DNA of 5,642 bases from positions 1 through 5,642 of the forward strand of contig JAHFTM010000145.1 in the NCBI GenBank assembly GCA_023269335.1. The letters run 5' to 3'. Shown here in pieces: positions 1 to 5,402 of this stretch. Made by a program: the position numbers and the translations under genes. How positions within the stretch are numbered: the stretch's first letter is position 1; each line of letters opens with the position of its first letter. This DNA comes from Chlamydiia bacterium (GTDB lineage Bacteria > Chlamydiota > Chlamydiia > Chlamydiales > FEN-1388). The notes beneath the pieces were generated by a model, which saw nothing but the letters and a program-made list of their open reading frames with translations, had not been told where the DNA came from and searched no databases.

Positions 1-265
1 TTTGCACAGTGGTGACTATTCTTTGATACTCTTCACGCTCAAGAAAGCTTCCTATTACTCCAATAAGTCCAGGAGACATTGTCAATTTTAATGGAAGGCA
101 TGGCTTTACTATGGCTAACTTTCCTATTCCTAACAGAACCTGAGTAACATCTATACCTTCATGTCGTTTGCCAAGTGTAGGAGGATGACTGATAATTGAT
201 AGATCTTTAGCTGCTGTATCTGCGTGCGCTGCATTCACTGCACTTCCATAATTAAGTGATATCAT
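1..265 (-). CDS. LRR/F-box-like family protein, N-terminal part (runs off left edge)
   Basis: This is the 5' end of a gene read leftward from ATG at 263-265; 88 codons are visible with no stop. The product is a paralogue of the complete LRR protein starting at 626: 75 of 88 residues match. All 13 differences lie in residues 1-49, while residues 50-88 are identical, and so are the last 120 nt of DNA. The segment from residue 63 (MSPGLIGVIGSFLEREEY and onward) has the hydrophobic spacing of an F-box. The start is supported by GGAG ten bases upstream and by the identical N-terminus (MISLNYG) of the paralogue. No signal peptide is evident. The LRR body, if present, lies outside the window, so whether the gene is intact cannot be judged. 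An effector-like role is inference from the family architecture. Confidence 0.85.
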   Translation of the reverse strand, partial: MISLNYGSAVNAAHADTAAKDLSIISHPPTLGKRHEGIDVTQVLLGIGKLAIVKPCLPLKLTMSPGLIGVIGSFLEREEYQRIVTTVQ

Positions 266-275
266 ACTACTTTAT

Positions 276-297
276 CTCCAAATTTTATTTTATTATA
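276..297 (-). promoter_or_regulatory. -10 element and ribosome binding site of the leftward LRR gene
   Basis: On the minus strand a perfect TATAAT lies at 297-292 and GGAG at 279-276, ten bases before the ATG. There is no convincing -35 at 16-18 bp; the nearest candidate, TTGTAA at 323-318, is 20 bp away. The rightward paralogue has the homologous sequence degraded to CATAAG, and its GGAG has become TGAG, so the two copies may differ in expression. Confidence 0.45.
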
Positions 298-391
298 CAA
301 CGTAACACTTCTATTTATTACAAATGAGCAGTCCTAAACAAGTAGTGATTTAAAATTTTTGTTATATCACAAATAAACATCTTTATCAATC

Positions 392-451
392 CGATGTGGT
401 TGGCTATTTTTTTGAAAATGATAACGTTTTTCGAACTAACCTACCACATCG
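392..451. repeat. Imperfect nested inverted repeat in the divergent spacer
   Basis: CGATGTGGT at 392-400 is the exact inverted complement of ACCACATCG at 443-451. Pairing continues inward to 406/437, giving 13 of 15 pairs, and a small inner stem (GAAAA 414-418 with TTTTC 428-432) sits in the loop. T-rich sequence follows on the plus side. It could be a terminator of a former upstream gene, a protein-binding dyad or a remnant of a small mobile element. I cannot tell these apart, and no target-site duplication is visible. Confidence 0.5.
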
Positions 452-492
452 TTGTTTGTTTTCCCGAACCATTACATCTATACTCTTTCACT

Positions 493-576
493 CTCGCCAC
501 ACTTTCTTGAGACATTGAAGAGCTGGATCTTCGTAGATGCAACCATCTAGTTTCTTTATTGATTTGTAGTAAATAA
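493..576 (+). pseudogene. LRR cassette remnant, 3' end of a lost paralogue
   Basis: Reading from 493 gives LATLS, a TGA stop at 508-510, then DIEELDLRRCNHL and a short unrelated tail ending at TAA 574-576. The first part matches the tandem LRR units of the downstream gene almost base for base. For about 33 nt (499-531) it differs from the first unit (from 1373) at one base, which turns CGA (Arg) into the TGA stop. The C-x-H-L after the IEEL strand resembles only the last unit (CKHL). This suggests the scrap is the 3' end of another gene copy in the same orientation, mostly deleted. Upstream of 493 the reading frame no longer matches. Clear homology ends near 550; the tail overlaps the promoter arm of the next gene. 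Confidence 0.75.
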
Positions 577-890
577 ATAGAGACAATACGTTGCATAAGA
601 AGATAAAATTTTGAGATAAGGTAGTATGATATCACTTAATTATGGAAATACAGTTAATGCAGCGCACGCAGACACAGCAGCTAGAGATCAACCAATTGTC
701 AGTCATCTTCCTACACTTGACGAACGACATCAAGGTATAGATGTTACTCAGGTTCTATCAGGAATAAAAGAGTTAGCCATAGTAAAGCCATGCCTTCCAT
801 TAAAATTGACAATGTCTCCTGGACTTATTGGAGTAATAGGAAGCTTTCTTGAGCGTGAAGAGTATCAAAGAATAGTCACCACTGTGCAAA
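562..890 (+). repeat. Right arm of the long inverted repeat
   Basis: This is the counterpart of 1-325 in opposite orientation. It covers the upstream region and first 88 codons of the rightward LRR gene. The outer 120 bp (771-890) are identical to the left arm; the inner part is diverged. Confidence 0.9.
591..621 (+). promoter_or_regulatory. Putative upstream control region of the rightward LRR gene
   Basis: The position equivalent to the paralogue's TATAAT reads CATAAG (594-599). The only Shine-Dalgarno-like sequence is AAGG at 618-621, four bases before ATG 626. A second weak promoter possibility is TTGATT 559-564 with GACAAT 582-587 at 17-bp spacing. Expression may be weaker than that of the leftward copy. 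Confidence 0.3.
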
Positions 891-2179
891 AGGCTTTGGG
901 TATGGACCCTACAGCAGGCACACAACGTTTTGCTGATCAGGAGCGTAACTTAGGCTACGACACTGCGCTACGAGTTGCAAGGGATATTATGGCTGGAAAA
1001 GAGCCGCAAATAGATTCTAAATTAAAAGCTAAATTACTTGATGTAAATCACCTTGAACAGTTTACACAGCTTGTGTACGGCACGTACGGTGACGTAGCTT
1101 CTATACTGGAGAATGCCTCTGCAGAACAATTGAAAAAGGTTATTTCTTTTCTTCAGGAATACTGCCCTCGACTTTGCTCACTCAATCTTTCTGGGTGTAA
1201 AAATTTGACACCAGAAATTTTGAAACAGCTTGCTTCCTTTACATCTCTTCATACTCTTTCATTCAGAGATACTACTATCACTGACACAGGGCTTGCTCAA
1301 CTGGCTGGCCTGAAGCTGAAAAGTTTAGATATGTCGGAAACTAAAATTACTGGTAGCACACTGGATACACTTTCTCGAGACATTGAAGAGCTGGATCTTC
1401 ATGTTTGTCGGCAGCTTACTGATGCTGGAATAGCGGGTCTTGGACTCAAGTATAATGCTCAGGGTGCTGTTGTTCATACAGCTATGCAGTTAAAAAAGTT
1501 GAATATATCAAACACTCCGATTACTGGTAGCACACTCGCCACACTTTCTCGAAACATTGAAGAGCTGGATTTTGATTGTTGCGAAAAGCTTACTGATGAT
1601 GGAGTAGCGGGTCTTGGGCTCAAGCATAATGCTCAGGGTGCTGTTGTTCATACAGCTATGCAGTTAAAAAAGTTGAATATGTCAACCACTCCGATTACTG
1701 GTAGCACACTCGCCACACTTTCGCGAGATATTGAAGAGCTGAATGTTCGTCTTTGCTACCAGCTTACTGATGCTGGAATAGCGGGTCTTGGGCTCAAGCG
1801 TAATGTTCAGGGTGCTGTTGTTCATGTAGCTATGCAGTTAAAAAAGTTGAATATGGGTGTGACTAAGATTACTGGTAGCCAACTCGCCACACTTTCTCGA
1901 GCCATTGAAGAGCTGGAGCTTCGTCGTTGCGAGAATCTTACTGATGATGGAGTAGCGGGTCTTGGTCTCAAGCATAATGCCCAGGGTGCTGTTGTTCATG
2001 TAGCTATGCAATTAAAAAAGTTGGATATGGGTTGGACTACAATTACTGGTAGTACACTCGCCACACTTTCTCGAGGCATTGAAGAGCTGAATCTTGGTGA
2101 TTGCAAGCATCTTACTGCTGTTGAGATAGCCAAGCTTAATGTGTTTAGAGTTTTAGGCTTCGTCGCCCCCGCGGTTTGA
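626..2179 (+). CDS. LRR protein with F-box-like N-terminus and five tandem 58-residue double-LRR units
   Basis: This 517-residue protein has no visible signal peptide or membrane segment. In order it has a variable N-terminal stretch (1-49), an F-box-like helical segment (about 63-91), a helical linker (about 92-175), two cysteine-containing LRRs (about 180-227), then residues 228-517 as exactly five 58-residue units. Each unit holds a 22-residue LRR (LKKLN..., ending ITGSTLATLSRx) and a longer 36-residue LRR (IEELxxxxCxxLTDxGxAGL followed by an NAQGAVVH stretch). The last unit diverges after its 39th residue and ends FVAPAV at the stop. LRR domains bind proteins, and F-box/LRR proteins of intracellular bacteria can recruit host SCF ubiquitin ligase; applying that here is inference. 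The F-box resemblance is my alignment by eye, so a plain LRR protein remains possible. The start is fixed by the paralogue at 265. Confidence 0.9.
   Translation: MISLNYGNTVNAAHADTAARDQPIVSHLPTLDERHQGIDVTQVLSGIKELAIVKPCLPLKLTMSPGLIGVIGSFLEREEYQRIVTTVQKALGMDPTAGTQRFADQERNLGYDTALRVARDIMAGKEPQIDSKLKAKLLDVNHLEQFTQLVYGTYGDVASILENASAEQLKKVISFLQEYCPRLCSLNLSGCKNLTPEILKQLASFTSLHTLSFRDTTITDTGLAQLAGLKLKSLDMSETKITGSTLDTLSRDIEELDLHVCRQLTDAGIAGLGLKYNAQGAVVHTAMQLKKLNISNTPITGSTLATLSRNIEELDFDCCEKLTDDGVAGLGLKHNAQGAVVHTAMQLKKLNMSTTPITGSTLATLSRDIEELNVRLCYQLTDAGIAGLGLKRNVQGAVVHVAMQLKKLNMGVTKITGSQLATLSRAIEELELRRCENLTDDGVAGLGLKHNAQGAVVHVAMQLKKLDMGWTTITGSTLATLSRGIEELNLGDCKHLTAVEIAKLNVFRVLGFVAPAV
1307..2176 (+). repeat. 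Tandem array of five 174-bp LRR-coding units
   Basis: Units start at 1307, 1481, 1655, 1829 and 2003, each exactly 174 bp, and the array ends on the base before the stop codon. Units 2, 3 and 4 are nearly uniform, apart from residues 8-13 and 30-36. Units 2 and 3 differ at about 20 of 174 bases, nearly half of them within the 21 bases encoding residues 30-36. The first unit is diverged at its first ten codons and the last after codon 39. Long identical tracts, such as the one coding AMQLKKL and the one coding NAQGAVVH, make the array prone to slippage or unequal recombination. Confidence 0.95.
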
Positions 2180-2190
2180 CGCGGGTCGAC
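2162..2190 (+). terminator. GC-rich hairpin spanning the LRR stop codon
   Basis: CCCGCG (2168-2173) pairs with CGCGGG (2180-2185), and GTCG (2162-2165) with CGAC (2187-2190), around a small internal loop. The six-base loop contains the TGA stop. No U-run follows, so it is not a standard intrinsic terminator. It may protect the mRNA 3' end or pause transcription. Confidence 0.35.
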
Positions 2191-2218
2191 ATGTGAAGCA
2201 TCGTCAGACTGATGTTTA

Positions 2219-2241
2219 GGAAAGCTGCATCAAGCTGCAGC
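2219..2241 (-). terminator. Weak hairpin downstream of the coiled-coil gene
   Basis: On the minus strand, 24 bases after the TAG stop, GCTGCA and TGCAGC form a 6-bp stem with a 6-base loop, followed by TTTCC. The T-tract is short, so this is a poor intrinsic terminator at best. It lies within the 86-bp convergent spacer. Confidence 0.25.
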
Positions 2242-2265
2242 ACTCCAAAGCTCTTCGAGCAAAGC

Positions 2266-5259
2266 CTATGATCTAGAAAAAGCAGCCACCTTTGCTCCTA
2301 CATTTGATATACTTGCTTCTCTTGATGCTACAGATTGAGTCTGAGCTATAGGCAGTATAAGCTTAGCAACACGCGCTTGCTGTTGGGATTGCTGTTCAGC
2401 TTGCAGCTTTTTCTGCTGCTCTGCGGCTGCAGCTTCTGCTTTTTTGATAAACACATCAAAACGCTCCATGACCACTTGCAGCTTAGCGTTAAAATTTGCA
2501 TTGACTGCTTTAAGCTCAGTAAAATTATTAGGCAGATCGATTTTGAGCTGCGCTCTCCCCTCTTTCTTTAAGGCTACAGTCATAGCAAAAGTTACAGCTT
2601 CAAGCTTGGAAAGTCTTGCTGGTGGGCGGTGTGCAAAAACAAAGCGTGGTGCCTGTCTTGACCTATTGCCAAGTAGATTTGCCACAACAGTTTGTGCTCT
2701 TGCTCTATCAGCCGGTGACTGCACCACCCTACTTACCTCTCGGGGCGTTGCTTGTCCACTCTCATCATCTTCATCAGAATCGTCTTTAATCACATTTCGA
2801 CGGCTACCTAATGTTTTTATTAAGGCTCCTGCCATTTTTGCTTTGATTTGCGCAGTTTTTGAAACTAAGCTGAGCTCTTCACTTAAAAGCTCCGACTGAT
2901 ACTGATTTATATGCTGTATGAGATGCGCTTGTTGAGCATAAAGCCCTTGAAGAGCACTTGCTGGCACTGTTACTGGATCTGCAAGTTTTGAAAAACAGAC
3001 AATAAGCTCTTCTGGTAGAACTACAAAAGCTTTTTCGACAAATGAAACACCTTTAAGATGCGCTATCATTTTGGCTTTATGCCTTTCAATCAATGCTTCT
3101 GTCTCAGCTCGATATTTAGCCCAGGGCTGAAGCTCTAGCTCTATCGCACTTAATTTTTCAGAAAAAAGCTGACATTGTGTTTGCCAATCAGCAAAACTTA
3201 CCGTTTGACTTTGTGGCGCACTCTCTGCTGTCACCCACTTTTCAAGATGAGTGCTACAAGCTTTCTCAAGTTCACCAAGAGCAAGCTTTTCAGAGAAAAC
3301 TACAAGATGCTGTGGGAAGAGCTTTGTTTTTATAAGTGTGTAAGCCGCTATATTTGCCTTAAAATTAGCGACTGCTTTGTCAGCCTGAATTTTACTTACT
3401 ATCTTGCTAAAGCTCAGTTTCAACGTGCTCACTTCCTCTGCAATTTCTTCAGCGCGTTTAAGCCAAGCTGTAAAAAGCATATCGTCTTGTATGAGAGCTG
3501 CAGCCCTTTTTGCACCACACTCTTGATTGAGAGCAGTCATCCTAGAAAAATCTACCTTAAGACTACTTTTTGGAGCACTTACAGGCTTTGCAAGCTCTGT
3601 TTGTAAAAGAGCATCTTTTTGTATATAAAGCGAGAGCTCTTTTATCGTTTCATGACACTCGGCTAATTTATAGTAGACTGGGTATGCCAACTTGCATTTT
3701 TCAAGAAGAGCTTTAAGCTTTACAAGGGCTATCTGTACTTTTGGCAGTTCAGCCAAAACTGGAGCATTGCCAGCTGTTTGCGATGTCTGAAGCGACTTTT
3801 CAAATTCACACAAATGCACCTCTTCTTTTTCAACCATCTTGAGCTCTCGCTCGATTTCTACCTCTACATCGCCTGCATCAAGGGTAGCTGTCTGAAGTGA
3901 GACCATAAGCTGCGCTTGTGCACTTTGAATGTCATGAATATTACTTAACATCTCCACAAACTCAAGATAACTGCTGAAAGTAAGCGAAAGCTCTAAGAGC
4001 GCATTAAGAGTATCTTTGGACTGTTTTGCTAGCACGAGTGGCAAAAAGATACTTGTCTTGTATTCTTCCAAAAGATCACTACTCAGCTGTTTTGGCAAAG
4101 ATGAAGTAAAAAAACTACGCAAAAGCAATTCTACTGGCTGCAACGCAGTTTCTATTTGAGAAGACTTCACAAATGTTTTGATTCCATAAACCGTTCGCAT
4201 AAGATCACAAGCTGCATCTTGGAAATGTTCAAATACTTCATCTGCGGAACCTTTTAGCCTCGCATTTTGCTTTTGCAGTTGACCAAGTTGTGCATTAAAG
4301 CTGTCTTCAGCACTGTTTGAAAACTTCTCTACCTTCGTGTGTAATTCTCGAAATTTTTGCAAAAGCTCACTACAATGATCCAACTCTCCATGCTGAGTAA
4401 GAAGCTTGATTATTTGATCAATCTCTCCTTTTAATTGCTCTAAAGCTACCAATCTTTTTTTAACTATTTCAACCACTTCAAGAAGGGCTTCAAAGTGCTT
4501 TTGGTTGACAGCACGCCCTTCAGAAGAAGATTCACTCATCACCATAGCCCGTAGCTTTTGTTCTGTAATCGGTGACACCACCTGAAAGTGCTCTAAGATA
4601 ACCTGAAAGCGACTGTGAAGATCACCAAAACGACTTGTGTTTTCTGTTTGCATCACAGCAAGAAATGGCCGTAATTTATCAATCCATTCTTTCTCAAATG
4701 TACTTAAGATAAGTGCAACCATAGGTTGCTGAGAAGCTTTTGGAACCTCTGTACGCGCTGTTCGAGCTGTAAAAGAGATGTGCTCTTGTGCAAGTGAGCC
4801 AATTTTTTGTGAGTTTTCACCTTCAGCATGCACGATAATACCGTTAAGCAGCTGTTTTAAAAGTTCAATTTTCTTTCTTTGTTCATGCGTAAATTTTTGC
4901 TCTCGCTCAACCGTAATTTTTCCAAAGACATCCTTTATAGCGCTGATTGTCTCTTGGTAATTGGTTTTATGTTTTGTTCCCCACCCAAAAATAAGTTCTA
5001 AACAACTGTAAAACAGGCGATTGCCAAAATCAAGATTCGGTTTGGGAGAAAAGCGAAATTGCGTTAACATCGTCTCTGTTGTTTCTTGCCATTTTTCAAC
5101 TTTAGTGATCAAAACTTTCGAAGTTATTTTCTTTACTGCTTCTAGGCGCTCAGACTCAACTGTTGAACCAAACTTGGCAATTTCATCTTTCAAATCTAGT
5201 TTACTTTTTGATAACTCATCATAAAGATCCATAAGAGCTTTCACAGAATCTACTGACAT
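2266..5259 (-). CDS. Large helix-rich, coiled-coil-like protein of unknown function (997 aa)
   Basis: I do not recognise this family. Translation from ATG 5257-5259 gives 997 residues, almost wholly helix-forming and rich in Leu, Glu, Lys, Gln and Ala, with no ~20-residue hydrophobic segment and no signal peptide. Heptad-like stretches lie at about 270-345 and 463-490. An acidic cluster (DDSDEDDE, 826-833) starts a Ser/Arg-rich, probably flexible region, followed by a basic patch near 865-887 (including APRFVFAHRPPARL). A further helix has an Ala run and a Gln-rich tract (about 940-963), and the tail is Ser/Ala-rich. An in-frame GTG at 5284-5286 would add nine residues, but AGGAGGAG sits four bases before the ATG, so the ATG is preferred. 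The gene is convergent with the LRR gene and divergent from the gene at 5403. A structural or secreted scaffold protein is possible but unproven. The long intact frame shows it is a real gene; shorter opposite-strand frames inside it are shadows. Confidence 0.9.
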   Translation of the reverse strand: MSVDSVKALMDLYDELSKSKLDLKDEIAKFGSTVESERLEAVKKITSKVLITKVEKWQETTETMLTQFRFSPKPNLDFGNRLFYSCLELIFGWGTKHKTNYQETISAIKDVFGKITVEREQKFTHEQRKKIELLKQLLNGIIVHAEGENSQKIGSLAQEHISFTARTARTEVPKASQQPMVALILSTFEKEWIDKLRPFLAVMQTENTSRFGDLHSRFQVILEHFQVVSPITEQKLRAMVMSESSSEGRAVNQKHFEALLEVVEIVKKRLVALEQLKGEIDQIIKLLTQHGELDHCSELLQKFRELHTKVEKFSNSAEDSFNAQLGQLQKQNARLKGSADEVFEHFQDAACDLMRTVYGIKTFVKSSQIETALQPVELLLRSFFTSSLPKQLSSDLLEEYKTSIFLPLVLAKQSKDTLNALLELSLTFSSYLEFVEMLSNIHDIQSAQAQLMVSLQTATLDAGDVEVEIERELKMVEKEEVHLCEFEKSLQTSQTAGNAPVLAELPKVQIALVKLKALLEKCKLAYPVYYKLAECHETIKELSLYIQKDALLQTELAKPVSAPKSSLKVDFSRMTALNQECGAKRAAALIQDDMLFTAWLKRAEEIAEEVSTLKLSFSKIVSKIQADKAVANFKANIAAYTLIKTKLFPQHLVVFSEKLALGELEKACSTHLEKWVTAESAPQSQTVSFADWQTQCQLFSEKLSAIELELQPWAKYRAETEALIERHKAKMIAHLKGVSFVEKAFVVLPEELIVCFSKLADPVTVPASALQGLYAQQAHLIQHINQYQSELLSEELSLVSKTAQIKAKMAGALIKTLGSRRNVIKDDSDEDDESGQATPREVSRVVQSPADRARAQTVVANLLGNRSRQAPRFVFAHRPPARLSKLEAVTFAMTVALKKEGRAQLKIDLPNNFTELKAVNANFNAKLQVVMERFDVFIKKAEAAAAEQQKKLQAEQQSQQQARVAKLILPIAQTQSVASREASISNVGAKVAAFSRS

Positions 5260-5263
5260 CTTT

Positions 5264-5271
5264 CTCCTCCT
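5264..5271 (-). promoter_or_regulatory. Strong Shine-Dalgarno deciding the start of the coiled-coil gene
   Basis: The minus strand reads AGGAGGAG, then AAAG, then ATG at 5259. This near-perfect anti-SD match lies inside the reading frame of the alternative GTG start at 5286 (it encodes Arg-Arg-Arg). The downstream ATG is therefore the likely start. Confidence 0.8.
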
Positions 5272-5310
5272 ATTATTTAACGCCACGTGCGAGTTTTGGT
5301 AATTTTTCGC

Positions 5311-5348
5311 TTTTATACCAATGGATTATAAAAGAAAAGTATACTTTT
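5311..5348. promoter_or_regulatory. Palindromic operator-like sites in the divergent control region
   Basis: AAAAGTATACTTTT at 5335-5348 is a perfect 14-bp palindrome. Beside it TTTTATA (5311-5317) and TATAAAA (5327-5333) form a dyad with a 9-bp centre. The palindrome lies just upstream of the minus-strand TATAAT and covers a possible plus-strand -10 (TATACT, 5340-5345). A protein bound here could control both divergent genes. No regulator is encoded in the window. Confidence 0.4.
5325..5330 (-). promoter_or_regulatory. Candidate -10 box of the coiled-coil gene
   Basis: The minus strand reads TATAAT at 5330-5325, 65 bases upstream of the ATG. No recognisable -35 is found at 16-19 bp spacing, and the spacer is very AT-rich. 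The promoter may need an activator or may not follow the canonical pattern. Confidence 0.4.
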
Positions 5349-5402
5349 TAGTTGTCCTATTGTAGGTTGCGCAAAAGGACATGCTACGAGGGAGTGAAAG
5401 AC

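Larger units (their letters stand above)
1..325 (-). repeat. Left arm of a long inverted repeat (paralogue 5' ends plus promoters)
   Basis: The reverse complement of this segment matches 562-890. Positions 1-120 equal 771-890 exactly. Positions 121-265 against 626-770 have 17 mismatches. Positions 266-300 against 591-625 have 5 mismatches in 35. Positions 301-325 against 562-590 are recognisably similar with a 4-bp indel. The arm probably extends beyond the left edge. Confidence 0.9.
266..625. other. Divergent non-coding spacer between the two LRR paralogues
   Basis: This 360-bp AT-rich spacer holds the two related promoter regions at its ends, the nested inverted repeat at 392-451 and the LRR remnant at 493-576. 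I see no intact gene in it. The minus-strand frame at 441-635 crosses the remnant and the start of the next gene and has no coding features of its own. Positions 326-391 show nothing I can identify. Confidence 0.7.

Noticed and set aside
441..635. 64-residue minus-strand open frame
   Set aside because: It is antisense to the LRR remnant and overlaps the start of the rightward LRR gene. It has no ribosome binding site and its open frame reflects AT-rich chance.
1..890. Transposon with terminal inverted repeats
   Set aside because: The arms are the coding 5' ends and promoters of paralogous genes. No transposase or target-site duplication is visible.
1307..2176. CRISPR-like array reading of the regular repeats
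   Set aside because: The period is 174 bp, the repeats are contiguous without spacers, and the frame is open and encodes LRRs throughout.
2212..2271. 19-codon frame in the convergent spacer
   Set aside because: It is too short, lacks a ribosome binding site and overlaps the end of the coiled-coil gene.
2335..2899. Plus-strand frames of 78 and 151 residues
   Set aside because: They lie antisense within the coiled-coil gene and their Ser/Leu/Cys-rich products are typical reverse-strand shadows.
3175..3606. 143-residue plus-strand frame
   Set aside because: It is antisense to the coiled-coil gene, and its high Cys, Phe and Tyr content indicates a shadow.
4778..5224. Two small plus-strand frames (60 and 67 residues)
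   Set aside because: Both are within the coiled-coil gene on the opposite strand, with no ribosome binding site and no recognisable motif.
5260..5286. GTG start at 5286 adding nine residues to the coiled-coil protein
   Set aside because: The strong AGGAGGAG lies inside that extension, four bases before ATG 5259, so the shorter form is favoured.
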